A DNA stretch of 64,000 nt from Seriola aureovittata (GCF_021018895.1 NC_079369.1:5954194-6018193); one strand, 5' to 3'; shown: positions 36,776 through 48,099, numbered from the stretch's first letter. The notes: generated by a model from the letters alone, not told the origin. Made by a program: numbers and translations.

Positions 36776-37968
36776 TTCATTACTAATATAAATTTCCCAA
36801 CGTCCTCTTTCCAGATATTTGCCAAAAATCCAAATAATTTCAAATTATGTAAAACTTTTCTTTGTTCGTTTGTTTTTAATTAAAACTGTCCAGAAACTTT
36901 TATCACTGACAAGCCAGATGTCAGAAATAATAAATAGCCACCATTAATTACCCACAGTGAAAAAGCCTAGAAAGACTCTTTTTACCTCTTCTTTTTTCCG
37001 CTCCCAATCTGCTCTTCTTTTTTCCTCTTTCCCAGTGTGCTCCTTTCTGTTTTTCATTTCCCATTCTGCTCTTCTTTTTCTTCTTTTTTTCTTTCGTCTT
37101 TTATCTTCTTCTCCTCACTAACTTTTGTTTGGCCAATAACCACAGCAGTATCTCTTAGTTTGAAAATAAAATCAACTCTTTTTTTAGAGCAACACAAGCT
37201 GTTCTTTCACATAAAACAACAGTCAATTAGACGTAAGACGCTGAGCCTCTTCCTAGGCCATAAAACAAGGATAACAATGAGAAAACTGAAAACAAGAAGC
37301 AAAGACACTTTTGCTCCTCATCCGCAGTGGTCGGAGTTTGTTTTAGGGCCTTGTTGAGAACTTTTTATAGCTTTTTTTATTGTTTTTCATTGTAGTATTT
37401 GCTTGTTCAAATGGCTTCAGTATAAACTGGCCTGTTGAAGAAACTTTCAAAAACAAAGTCCTGTATTTCACTGCAAAGTTATGGGCAAGCAGCTGTGGAT
37501 CAATCAGGAGAGACCTATAAGGAAATTAGAAAATTTTAAGTAAAATTACATTTATTATGAAGGGGAGGAATAGACTTTGGTGCTTGGATCCCAGCAGGAA
37601 ACCGATCACCATGGGAAGCGGTGCTATTAATTAGATGCTTCAAATATGATGGAAACTTCCCCCAGAGCCTGAACACTGGTGGTGGTGATGAGGAATGGAG
37701 CTTGAGGATGGGACTGTCTTCATGAGAGAAAAACTTCTGATTGGAGAGGGCCAGGCTTTCATAGCTGAGGTGGTGAAGGGGTGGACGTGGGTCACAGAAT
37801 CTCTACGGTGCTGAAGTGAGAGCTGAATGACAGCTTACAAATAGTTGGCTAAAGGCCAGCGTGTCAGAGCTGTTGGAGCTTAGATATAGTGGGAAACTGT
37901 GTTCGTGACTTAGACAGCATGCACAAGGAGACAGCCTTCTTGACTGAACGTGTTTTGTGAGATGATTA
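36776..37968. other. Non-coding stretch, no gene seen
   Basis: Pyrimidine-rich at about 36,980-37,115; otherwise unique. The open frame at 37,037-37,357 is mostly Ser/Phe from this tract and is not taken as coding. Confidence 0.5.
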
Positions 37969-38060
37969 ACCCACATGGTAACATTGCAGCACATAGATGG
38001 ACTAATAATCGAATCAAAGATTATTAGCCCGTCAATGTGCTGCAATGTTATCGTGTGGGT
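37969..38060 (+). ncRNA. Near-perfect hairpin, microRNA-precursor-like (or tiny palindromic MITE)
   Basis: A 42-nt left arm (37,969-38,010) and 42-nt right arm (38,019-38,060) enclose an 8-nt loop. Pairing the plus-strand RNA gives 37 Watson-Crick pairs, 3 G:U wobbles and only 2 mismatches. The left arm holds 'attgcagcacatagatgg' and the right arm 'caatgtgctgcaatgtta'. Length, loop and symmetry fit a pre-miRNA. I do not recognise a known microRNA seed family with confidence. A young palindromic MITE is the main alternative; flanking target duplications were not evident. No expression evidence exists here. Confidence 0.45.
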
Positions 38061-38607
38061 AGCAATGACAGTATGTCAGCCAGCTGGTCAGTCCTCGACT
38101 CTGGTCCTAAATTTTCATGCATCCAAGTGAAATATCTCTATCTCTAAATATCATTCATATCTACTGAAAGGACTGGCACACTGCTCAGTAATGTTGTGGT
38201 ACTGAAATACGTCCGATACACTGCAATTCTGAAACCTTGACAAATATTAAAGGCCGATATGGAATTTTGGGTCAGACTTGTAAGGCTGCTGACATATTCT
38301 TGGATCAGATAGTTCCTGATTGGGCAAATGAATAAAGCTTTACAATCCTCTATGTAAAATATCAGACAAAGGTGTTGGCACTGAAAGTTTAAAATGATAT
38401 ATGCACAAGCCAAAAGGATTTGGAACCACTGGCCTCTAGATAGTCCCTGAACTGACTGCAATGAGAATTTCAGGCTCACAGAAGGAGCAGTGGTAATAGT
38501 AATAGTAAGTTAGTAGTAGTTGTCTGTCTGGACCTTGAGGTAACATTCTTTGTGCTGTAATGACATTAGACACACACTGGATTCTCATGTAGCACAGACA
38601 CTGGCCT

Positions 38608-38608
38608 A

Positions 38609-38660
<52 letters not shown>

Positions 38661-38662
38661 GA
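38608..38662. repeat. Compound (TG)n(GA)n microsatellite
   Basis: A short TG run (38,609-38,625) is followed by a GA run with one CA interruption, of the same compound type as at 25,263-25,337. Confidence 0.95.
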
Positions 38663-41600
38663 GGCCTCTAGTGAACCCAAAGAGGACTTTGTCACAGCGT
38701 ACTGCAGAGTGGATCAGGTTTCCCTTCTCTTAAGCCAGACAGTGATAATTTGTCGTGAGCAGCCTGACCTGCAGCTTATCCCTCCATCAAACTGGCTTAA
38801 CTGGAGAGGCTCACTGGAAAGATGAGGCCTGGTTGTAGCCAATCACCACAGGGAAAGTGACACATCAACATACATCAAGTATCACTCACACACTCTGCTT
38901 GTGCATAACAGAGTGTATATGCGCTGTGCACCTGCCAAGGTGCATATTACTATTTTGATAATGCCCGTAAAATAACAGTGAAATACTGAACCATTGACTT
39001 CAGACATGGTTTTTGTTGGTCAGTTCCGCTGCCTCAAGACAGAAGCAATACACCAACAATGTGCCTGACCAAACCTCATTTTAAGACAAACACACCCATG
39101 GCAACTCAGATGGGAAGGTGAAGTGTATTTTCTATTGAGACAATGTGGGTTGTGGACGGGAACATAAAAACTGCATCTGAAAATAGCAAAACACACTTGT
39201 AATCCACTTTGCCTCAGGTATAAGATGAGCCCTTATAAGCCTTTGGAATCTTAGACTAACTTTTTCCATTTGGAACTCCATTTTTTTTTAATTTTATTTA
39301 ATTGGAACATTTTGATTCCACATTGCAGGTTTTGTAATATATGTTTTCTCATTTCTTACTCCTTTCCTTCAAGTCAGTGATCAGATGACAGCTATTGGTT
39401 GGGTAGCTTCCATCTATGGAGAGTATTCCTGCTTCTGGAGGGGCTCTGTCCTTTAGATGATCATAGGACAAATATACTGTAAAAGCCCTTGCTTGTTGTA
39501 GGTTTTAGTGATGGAGAGGGGCAAATATGTATATTTTATAAAAAGTTCTGTGAAAATTATTGTAATTTGACTCAATATTTGGGACATTTCTCTTCTGTAT
39601 GTTTGTATAGAGCATAGACTCATCTGATGCAGAAAACATAAAAAGCACAGACCATGACCAGAACCCGAATAGTCTGTGGAGAAAACTCTCTCTGACTGGG
39701 TGTATCTCAGAGAGTGTGCTGGCCGCTGACTCTGCGTTTTCCAGTGGCTGGGTTATCTGTGTGGGTTAATAAATGGAGTCCAATGGAGTTAAGATGAGAT
39801 GAATGGAGACAAGTTCTTGATTCAGCACACACGCCTTATCATCACTGGAGTATGAAGGCAGCTATTAAACAGCAGTCCTCAACATACGGTGCACAGGAAG
39901 CGACCTTTGTTGCTTCAATAGTAAGATTCCTCTTCCTTTAATATAGTGTTACAAAAACCCACTTATTCCCCCCCGTATGTTTTCTGTTGTTGTTTATATT
40001 GATTGTTGATTGTGTCACTTTTTTTATATAATACATCACATTGTTAATCAATGTTGTTATTGTGTTGGCTACCGAGAAATTATTCAAGACGACAGGTAAC
40101 CTGATCGTCAGTAGCTAAATGTCCAATAGAGATTTGACGAACGAACAAACATGTCCACTCAACATGCAACCACATCTCTGAATCAACAAGTCTGAGATGT
40201 TTAGTTTCTTTGGGTCCAACGTCTCTGCCCCAACAACCTCTTGCAACCAGAAATATCTTTAATAACACAAACCAGATACTGTCAAAATGCTGTTTCCAAA
40301 CCAGATTTCAATACAAAAAAATCATTTGGTTCAAAAAGTACAAGTATATTTCCAGTATCTGAGGAGGATGTACAGATCTCCAATTTGAATGATGCAAACT
40401 GTATTTTTTATTTTTTTTTGCATTAACAGTGAAATAATCAGGAAAGCATACTCAAACCTCTGTGCTGGAACAGTAGTTTCTGATAATTGGTTGACTGTCC
40501 TCCCACCGATGATGGGAAAGAAAGTCTGATAATGTTTTCCTAAAGTGGGACCAGCACCACTTGAAATGAAAGAGTGTGTTTATGAAACTTAGAGAAGGAG
40601 AGGGAAGTAGGTGTAGAGGGATGGAGGAGAGGTAGTGAAATATATATAGTGAGGGAGGTAGGATGTTCAGTGTGTGGATCATTAACTCAGTAGATGTAAT
40701 CAGAGGGAGGGAGTGAGACATTTGCCATTGACTAATGAGGAGCATGGGTTGTGTGGTGAAGCCATACTACAGGTGGACTGACTGCACTCTGCTGTCAGCT
40801 CTGAAGCTCTGGTGTGGCAGTCTGTGGATGATTACAGATACATGTATGGATCTAGATGCTCAGGGGTTAAATTGAATATTTTGATATGTGGGTTTCATCA
40901 TCCTTATATCATGGTTTAAACATACGTGGTAACTTATTTGATGTTAGGCAGAAGAGGAAAAAGAACAAATTTACATAGCTGCAAGGGCACAAAGTTATTT
41001 CAAAACTCAGCAATAGAAGGCATCTTGTATCAGCTTACAGTGTAAATATGTAAAACCGTATAACTCAAAGCAGTACTGCAGAGTACTGCTGTGGAAAAGC
41101 ACTTCTTCATGGAAAAAAAAAAAAGGTTTTAATTAAAAAAGCAAAAAATATGTTTATTTCTAGTCCTAGCTGTAAAACATGACAGCAGTAGGAAGGAAAT
41201 TTAAAACAAATACTTTATACTGAAATACACAGTATTTCCAAATATATAAATATGAGCATATGCACTCTAAAAATGATAAAAATTAACACATGCAGTGCGT
41301 TTGTGTAAGTACAGCATGCGTCCCCACCACAGAGAGCAGCCATATGGGACATATTATGGGCCCACTGTGTGGTGTCGTCAAAGTGACAGGACACAGTGAT
41401 TTAGCCCTGCTGGAAGTGGATGGATCCACGCTTACCTTCAAAGTCATCTGTCTTCTGGCTCTGAGAGTCTAAAAGCCCCTAGGGACAGAGAACAGCATGT
41501 TGGCCATTCAAGTACTTCTCAATTACTGCTTTTAATTTCCCTACCACTGCTGGTCCGTCTCCATTAGCTGTGACATTTCTCAGAGATGTGAACAATAGTA

Positions 41601-42169
41601 TATAGCAACTTTTCTAGGTTTCGCCACAGTCCCCGCCTGGTGCACAGGTTTAGGTGAAACTCGTGTGCATTTTGCATATGATGGACGGGACGAATCGCAA
41701 GGGCATGAAACTCAGTTTTAGTAGGGATTACCCTGCAGCCAAACTGCGTGGAAGTTTCATATGGTTTCTAAAAAATGAATTGCTCCTTAGGTTCCTCTGT
41801 GGCTTTACACTAAATTATTGGATTCAACAAATTAAGTTCCTTTGTTTTGTAATTTCCTTTGTACTGTCTCTCTTATCTGTTCTATTTATTTAGTATTGAC
41901 TCACCTGGGCTTTTATTCTTTATACTGTGCACCACTGCAGCTGGTTTAAGATGCTGCTCAATTTCCAAAGTGGCATGAGATTTTACTCCTTTGTTTTTCA
42001 TTTTACAGGATTGTCGATTTGTGATTTTCCCAAATTCTTAATTGTTTTAAAAAGTCATAATCTATAATTGTGTAAAATTAAGATGAAATTAATTCTAATA
42101 ATTAAGCAATGTTTACCTGCTGATGAAGTTGTCAAACTTTTGGCAGAAAGGTCTGTTATAATAATATCA
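38663..42169. other. Non-coding stretch, no gene seen
   Basis: About 3.5 kb of mostly unique AT-rich DNA with short A and T runs (for example 41,109-41,120). No domain, splice-flanked exon or classified repeat was recognised. Confidence 0.5.
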
Positions 42170-42560
42170 ATAATAATAATGATAATAATCACTTTACATA
42201 GTGACAAAGTGGTTCACAAATAATGCAATATAAAAAACATGCCACAAAATACTGAATAAATTATAAGATTCAAAAAAGTGGAATTAAAGAGGTGTGCTTT
42301 TAGCTTATGTTTAAATAAGAATACAGGGGTAGCTGAGCGCATTGTGAGTGGTAAGCCATTCCACCCTTTGTTGAGAATCTGGACTCAGGAACTGTGAGAA
42401 GAGCTGTTTCTGCCAACTGGAGTGTACATTCTTGATTGTAAGGGATCAGAACATTAGAGATGTAGCTTGGAGCTAAACTATTCAAAGCTTTAAAGTGATG
42501 AATGAAATCTTGAAATGTATTCTTAAAGCAACGGGAAGCAAGTGAAGGGGTGCTAAAACT
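42170..42560 (-). repeat. Dispersed teleost repeat fragment
   Basis: The phrases 'aggtgtgcttttagcttatg', 'gtggtaagccattccaccc' and 'ttcaaagctttaaagtgatg' match, from memory, the antisense of a very common fish interspersed repeat. It begins next to a short (AAT)n run. Class not assigned. Confidence 0.55.
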
Positions 42561-42796
42561 GGGGTTATGTTAAGAAGCTGAAAGAACCCATTACTTCCTT
42601 GTTCTGGCTGTGTCAGTTTAAACTGGAGTTTATTTTATTTTGTTTGCTGGAACTATTATTCAAACAGTGAGAGATAAGTTGCGATAATGTAATGCCAAAG
42701 GAATGGGCTGTTTGATGTCAAGATAAAGCAGTGAAAATATTCAAAATATAGCATAAATTTAAATTGCAATTTTTAAGTGGCTAAATTTTTTTTTTT

Positions 42797-42965
42797 TTTC
42801 TCCTGTCCCTATCCACAGCCTCGTCCATTGCTCAGCTTCTCTGCTGATACTCCTGCCTGCTTCTCCAAACTGGGAACGCGCCGGCTCAAGGCAATTGCAG
42901 GTAATACACTGATACGGGATTAGTACCTAATACAACCCCGCTTAAAATAGTCTGAACTGAACTTT
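42797..42965. repeat. Dispersed repeat fragment with exon-like splice signals
   Basis: A pyrimidine tract and AG (42,790-42,818) are followed by 82 nt (42,819-42,900) open in two frames and ending at 'gcag|gtaata', a consensus-like donor. Read alone it looks like an exon. However, 'gatactcctgcctgcttctc' and 'gtacctaatacaaccccgct' match, from memory, a percomorph interspersed repeat, and the 27-residue translation is unfamiliar. Called a repeat, with exonisation possible. Confidence 0.55.
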
Positions 42966-42985
42966 TAAGATTAAGGTGAGCTGAG

Positions 42986-43174
42986 TCATATGCGATGATG
43001 CTGGTCTTTTCCTGCATCTGCTGGTGGATGTGAATGAGAAGGGGCCGGCTCATCTGCAAAGATGAGGTCGTCCAGCTGTGTCCATGTCATCCACTGTGTG
43101 CCATTTCGCTTCTCTGCTGTGGATTGCTTCATGACCCGAGTCGATTCCAGCAGTAACAAAAATGGCGATAACAA
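42986..43174 (-). pseudogene. LINE 2 reverse transcriptase fragment (motif C region, catalytic change)
   Basis: Contains 'MLSPFLLLL', 'KRNGTQWMTWTQLDDL' and then 'IFADEPAPSHSH'. The family has F-A-D-D at motif C; here the second Asp reads as Glu, which would be expected to impair polymerase activity. The piece ends near 42,986 at 'DAGKDQHHRI', and family similarity is lost just beyond, well before the natural end of RT. Confidence 0.9.
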
Positions 43175-43415
43175 ACATCACTCGCTCACTCCTGTTTGTA
43201 CTTGAAATGCACCAGTGGGTTGAATGCCATGAATCACTCTGCAAGTCATCCCCTCTGATGATATTGGTATATCTCTCCGGCACCCCCTTAATGTATGAGG
43301 TTCCCCTGTGCATGCTGTCGAAAGCCTTCTTGTAGTCAATGAAGCATATAGGGGTGGGTTCCATTCCAGTGTTTGTTACAGGATGATGCACAGTGTTGCA
43401 ATCTAGTCTGTGCAA
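43050..43415 (-). pseudogene. LINE 2 reverse transcriptase fragment (motif A region)
   Basis: A 121-codon open piece containing 'ICFIDYKKAFDSMHR', the RT motif A in which the first Asp binds catalytic metal, followed by 'GVPERYTNIIR'. A frameshift then separates it from the 'LLSPFLFLL'-type block read in the 42,986-43,174 frame. No functional enzyme can result. Confidence 0.9.
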
Positions 43416-43799
43416 GGTCTGTCTTTTTTTGCGAAAGCCAGCCTACTGGTCTCAGAGCTGACGGTGTTACGTTGTGTGTACTTTGCTTGTGATGGTTAGT
43501 AGTGTGATCCCTCTGTAGTTTGAACAGTAGAGCTCAGGTTGCCTTTCTGTGGTAGTTTGATGAGGTAACCTTCCTTCCATCCTGTTGTGACGTGTTTCTC
43601 TTCCCAGATCTTCTTAAAGAGGGGCTAGGGCATCTCTTCCGTCGTCTCTGTGTCAGCATTCAGCACCTCTGCCGAAAAATTTTCTTTTATGTTTCTTTTT
43701 TATCTGCTGCCTCGCTGCCTCTGAGCTTCTAAATGGCTTTTTGTGATCTCTTCCTTGCGACTAAAGTCTGTCAGCTGATCTCTCTCCTCTTGTTTATAT

Positions 43800-44010
43800 A
43801 TCTGGTGGGTCATGTGGGGCTGGTCTGTTTAGCAGTTCCTCAAAATGTTCTACCTATCTTTTCTTCTGTCGTTCCTTACCAATGATTATGCTACCATCCT
43901 TACCTCTTAACTGTTTTTTTCTGCTTTGCTAATCTTTCCTGACAGCGTCTTGGTGGTGCACAGGTCTTTCTTAGTTCCATGAATAGCTGCCTCTTTAGCG
44001 TCTGCTTCAA
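43800..44010 (-). pseudogene. LINE 2 linker-region fragment between endonuclease and RT
   Basis: Minus-strand translation gives 'EAAIHGTKKDLCTTKTLS' near 43,940-43,995 and 'VEHFEELLNRPAPHDPP' near 43,804-43,855. The second is the hallmark 'W.EHFEELLNRP' block found just before reverse transcriptase in this LINE family. Stops interrupt the region. Confidence 0.85.
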
Positions 44011-44314
44011 GAGTCTTGACATAGTTCTTCTTGTTTGCTTTGATGCTTTTCTTAATGCTCTTCTTTTATACTGTTTCTGCGCCTTGTCTTTCTTAGCTCT
44101 TGTGTAGCTGTTGTTGATTGCTGCCTTTTTCCCTTTGCTCTTTTTTAAAATCTATTTCAGTGACTGCTGATAAACACTCCTTGTGGTAGTATTTATGCAA
44201 TCCCAGTACCTCTAAGCACATTGTTTTTATTGCTTGCTTCACCACAACTTCCATTTCATCTCAATACTTTCTTCCTCTTCTTCCGTTATCTCTTTTAGGA
44301 CTTGGAACCTGTTC

Positions 44315-44648
44315 CTAAGTGAGAGATGGTATTCCTCTAACTTGGTTGACACCCTCAGAATTGCTGTGTTGTGATTCTTCTTTTCTGTCCGACTCTTCTT
44401 TATCTATCTGGTTCTTGGTGGAGAGGGTCAGTGGTACCCAGATGGCTTTATGTCTCCATCTGTGTGGGAAAAATGCTTCTGGCAATGAGGATGTTGCTGG
44501 TGATGCATAAATCTGCAAATCTCTCCCCATTGTCATTCATCTCTCCTAGACCTTGCTGTGCCATGATCTTTTCGTAGTCTATAGTCTCTTCCAAACTTGG
44601 TGTCTCTTCCTGAGTATGTCTGTGAAGATTCTCAGTCATCCAGGTCAT
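44315..44648 (-). pseudogene. LINE 2 endonuclease-domain fragment
   Basis: Two overlapping frames share the block: 'GLGEMNDNGERFADLC' near 44,515-44,565, then 'HKAIWVPLTLSTKNQID' near 44,405-44,455. In the family this is the C-terminal half of the AP-endonuclease-like domain (G..G..N.NG..F.DFC, then TW-SPD---NQIDHI). The following IDHI-type catalytic region is degraded. Upstream of about 44,640 the sequence leaves the family and meets a palindromic repeat. Confidence 0.85.
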
Positions 44649-44661
44649 GATGTTTCTTAGA

Positions 44662-44725
44662 GCTTTACAAAGGCAACTGGACTTGCTTGATGTTCTTCAA
44701 ACAAGTCTGGTTGCCTTTGTAAAGC
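44662..44725. repeat. Short-loop hairpin abutting LINE 2 (29-bp arms)
   Basis: Arms 44,662-44,690 and 44,697-44,725 flank a 6-nt loop. Plus-strand RNA pairing gives 26 Watson-Crick pairs, 2 G:U and 1 mismatch. The sequence 'gatgactgagaatctt' (in reverse complement) beside it is one I remember from a dispersed fish repeat, so this is likely a palindromic MITE-type sequence rather than part of the LINE. Confidence 0.85.
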
Positions 44726-44984
44726 CACTACTGACTGCAGCAGTAACTCTCCTGTGGCAAGTCGCTTCTGGCCGGATCTATCCCATCTTGAGTCGCTAAT
44801 TCTGAGTATGGCAAGATTGTAATTCCTCTTCTCAGCAGCCTTTTATGTAGTTGTGAGGGAGCTGGCAAGCATCCCCCTCACTAAGGTGAAAAACAATACA
44901 CATTGACTAATACAAGAAGTTCATTTTTGTTATTTTTGTTGTGCTTTTATTTTGGGAACCTCTACTAATCACTCTCTCTTTGAG

Positions 44985-45480
44985 GTCTGATTCCGGGGGG
45001 GCGTGTTTTCATGGAGTGCACACATGGGAATGCAGCCACCGGACTTAGCAGGTGTCAATTACCTTGTTAGGCTTTACCAAGTGGGCAGGAAAGAGAGAGG
45101 GGAGTCGGTAGAGGGGTTTTTGTTAAGTTTGGCTTGTTTGATATTTCTTTAGTTTATTATGTATTTTATTTAATCTGTGTTAGGTCAAAAGTTGGTGTAT
45201 CTTGTGTAGGTAAATATCAGTATGGTTAAATTGTAAATAGGTATTCTAAATGTATGGTGGTAGTGTTCAGGGTCCCTTCACTATGTAATGTTTTGGTAGA
45301 GACTGTGGGTAGTAAACCAGAAGAAGAAGGGGGGGTCAGGTTGAATGTCACCTTTGCTGCCGCCATCCACTGCGACCTGCTACACCAGCCAGACTGCATT
45401 TGCTGTCAAGCCATTCTGCTAATGGTTGGACCCCTGGTGGTTGAAAAATGGTTGGACCCCTGAGGAACTCTTGTGGGCTT
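44985..45480. repeat. Possible LTR-like or other dispersed repeat (unclassified)
   Basis: Shows a G-rich start, 'tcaattaccttgttaggc', a T/A-rich middle and an 18-bp direct duplication of 'aatggttggacccctg' type (45,420-45,435 and 45,448-45,463). The texture resembles an old LTR, but no partner, primer-binding site or target duplication was seen. Confidence 0.3.
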
Positions 45481-46456
45481 CTTTAGTTCAGAATCTACAT
45501 GGATGTACTAGCTCAGGGAAACACCTCGCTTCACATAATATCTTCACATAATTTTACACATCGCACACAGCTTTACATAATGATATCACCAAGTGACTAT
45601 GGTGCCAGACTGTACATACATTTATGCGTTGAAGAAATCACTGATTGGTTAAACACATATAAAACAGAAATAATTGCTATTCATGCCAAATGGAGAAAGC
45701 TTTAACATCTGGGGTCACCTTGAGTCATAATAGGAAGGATCAAAAACTAAGAAGTATTTGTGCAGTCTCGCTCCCACACTTACATTTTACAATTACAGAA
45801 TCTACAACTGGAACCTTAAAAATACAGCACAAACTAAATGACTTATGTCTCAGCAAGGCTCCAAGGAGTTCCTCCGTACATTTGTGTTTAATCAAAATTA
45901 CCACTGGCAGGGGGTCAATTTTTTGCCCTCGGGTTCCCAGTGGGTTAACCATGGGCCACCATGCCCTGACACAATTATGTCATAAGGCTTCAAACAAGTA
46001 CCACCTTGATGCACCTATTTTTAAACTTTCACTTGTGGACAGGGGTATTTTACTGCCACTACAAATTGCATGAGCATTTTATTTAATCAGGTTCTTCTCC
46101 TCTCTAAAATATAGTCCAAAGCTTACAACAGTAGAACAAGGTCACTTTATAGCGTAACAAAAAATTGTCTTCATCCTAGATAATAGATCGGAAGGTGCTA
46201 AGTGAAGAAATAAGAAGCGGGGAGGGGAAAAAAAGGCAAAAGCATTTTATATGATCATTACTTTTTATCATTATTTTGTAGCATCTCTGAAATGGGGCGG
46301 TCATGAATTTGAAAATAAGGTTATCTTGAGAAAAAAATTGACTTAAGTGGCTCATGAGATCAATGAAATCATTACAAATGAGAGAAATAAGAGTCTTCCC
46401 CAGCGGCGCTCCCTGGGTTGCTGGGACACTGAGTTTAGCTGTATGTCTCTGTAGGC
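45481..46456. other. Non-coding stretch, no gene seen
   Basis: Two open frames (45,499-45,705 and 45,690-46,073, up to 127 codons) overlap on the plus strand. I could not match either to a domain. They may derive from an old mobile element, but this is not shown. Confidence 0.4.
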
Positions 46457-46460
46457 TCAC

Positions 46461-46534
46461 ACTCACTCACTCACTCACTCACTCACTCACTCACTCACTC
46501 ACTCACTCACTCACTCACTCACTCACTCACTCAC
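46461..46534. repeat. (ACTC)n tetranucleotide microsatellite
   Basis: About 18 nearly perfect units, followed by a short CA run. The 86-codon frame across it repeats Leu-Thr-His-Ser and is an artefact. Confidence 0.98.
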
Positions 46535-46853
46535 ACACACATGCACACACTCATGTACGTAGATATATCAAAACACATGGTCTCATTCACACAGAAAAAA
46601 CACTTTATGTTTAGTCAGGAAGTTAAATGCTCAAGTTTTTGCAGTTTACTGGTGGGGAACATGTATATCTAAGATGCCCTTTGCTCTCTCTACTCTCTTT
46701 CTTTCCTTTTTCCCCATATGCTCAAATCCGTCATATTAGGAGCCATCATGTTTCGAGCCTTTCTGACATCGCAATTTTCCACGCAAACAGGGAAGGAGAG
46801 AAGTCCAAGAGAAGGATTATGGTTTAAGAACACTTCCTTGGCCTGTCCACATA

Positions 46854-46854
<1 letters not shown>

Positions 46855-46916
<62 letters not shown>
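46855..46916. repeat. Compound (GT)n(AT)n microsatellite
   Basis: A short GT run joined to about 46 bp of AT. The 143-codon frame crossing it (46,718-47,149) has a Tyr-Ile repeat core and is not a gene. Confidence 0.98.
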
Positions 46917-46920
<4 letters not shown>

Positions 46921-48099
46921 TCTATGTGTGTGTGTGTCCTTTTTGTACGTACACACAGTGTTGATTTTGCTGCGTTGGTGGTTTAGTGGCAGCGGTCCAC
47001 TCATTTTTAATCTCTGTCAGTTTTGCTCCGGAGGCTCCACGGTCACGCACAATCCATTCAGTTCTGTGCCATGTCACAAACATGCACACATGTATGCAAA
47101 CACTCACACACACCGTATCTCTTCCTCTCAGCGCTGTACTATTTGCTGAGTGGTTACAGAGTGTAGACACTGAAGGCAGCGAACTGTGTCCTTAACATTT
47201 GGACGTCACAGTCACTGAGTTCTTGAACAACTTTTGCTTACAAACTGCTAATAGGCACAACCAACAGGTGACGCGACATCTACAGACAGCTGACACTTCT
47301 TGTCTTAGTGCAGAGAGAAATTAAATGACAGTTAATGGTGTTTAACCTGAAGGGAAACACCAAGCATATCTTCCCTGGCAGGCAAGAAGAACACAATCAC
47401 CTGAGGCCTTCATGCATCAGAGCTCTCACAGAGCACTTTCTTGTGTATCTTGCTAACACTTTAGAATATGTGCAGAATGACAGTAGTATAGTTTTACCTA
47501 TTCTTAGATGATGAATATGTAATTAGTCCCTGCTGCAACAAATTCAATTCTAATTGAAAGTAGATAGACAGATGAAGAAAAAATTGCAGTGAACGGGATG
47601 AATACACAGTTGTTGGCGTACTTGAAGTAAATGAGTCAAATAATAGTTTTTTTTAGTTTCAGTAAAAAAAAATAAAAAACTGCTGCTGCCTTCCTCTGTT
47701 TTATAAAATTATAATCAAATATATTTTGGATTTTAGAGTCAGACGTACTAATCTCTTTGGGCTGTGGGAATTATTAATTGTTTTTTTTTGTGTGTTACAC
47801 GGACTAATGCCCAATCAGGAAAATATCAGGTAATTATTTGATAATTTTAAAGAAATCATTAGTTGTAGTCCTAGAGCCAACAGCATGTTTTTACCAACCA
47901 CTGCGTCACAGGTGAACACAGCATATGCACAAATGTAATTCTAATTTTAAGTGTCTATTTATGAGTTTCTTTCACTTGCCATCAAAACACAGAACAAAGG
48001 ACTTAATATCGAACATTTTATCAGCAGATATAATCATAGCTATTGTTTGATGTAATGAAGCCCAATAGGTTGGGTGTTTTAGTGGTCTCCTGACTTCTC
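46917..48099. other. Non-coding stretch, no gene seen
   Basis: Unique AT-rich DNA with short T and A runs. A small stem (GGTGTTT...AAACACC) lies near 47,337-47,361. Nothing else was recognised. Confidence 0.5.

Larger units (their letters stand above)
42975..44650 (-). mobile_element. Decayed non-LTR retrotransposon (LINE 2 of the window)
   Basis: Minus-strand polyprotein pieces run in order: endonuclease end (44,315-44,648), linker (about 43,805-44,310), RT fingers/palm (43,050-43,415) and RT palm end (42,986-43,174). It stops within RT, so the 3' part is missing, and it starts within the endonuclease, so the 5' part is missing as well. Many frameshifts and stops. It differs from LINE 1 in every conserved block. 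It matches, from memory, a LINE widely spread in fish and aquatic invertebrates; clade not assigned. Confidence 0.88.

Noticed and set aside
45690..46073. 127-codon plus-strand frame
   Set aside because: No domain recognised and no splice context; the antisense strand is also open over much of it.
46461..46534. Regularly spaced direct repeats considered as a CRISPR-like array
   Set aside because: It is a simple (ACTC)n microsatellite without spacers, in a eukaryotic context.
46718..47149. Longest open frame of the window (143 codons)
   Set aside because: It crosses the (GT)n(AT)n array, giving a Tyr-Ile repeat, and has no domain; an overlapping antisense frame exists for the same reason.
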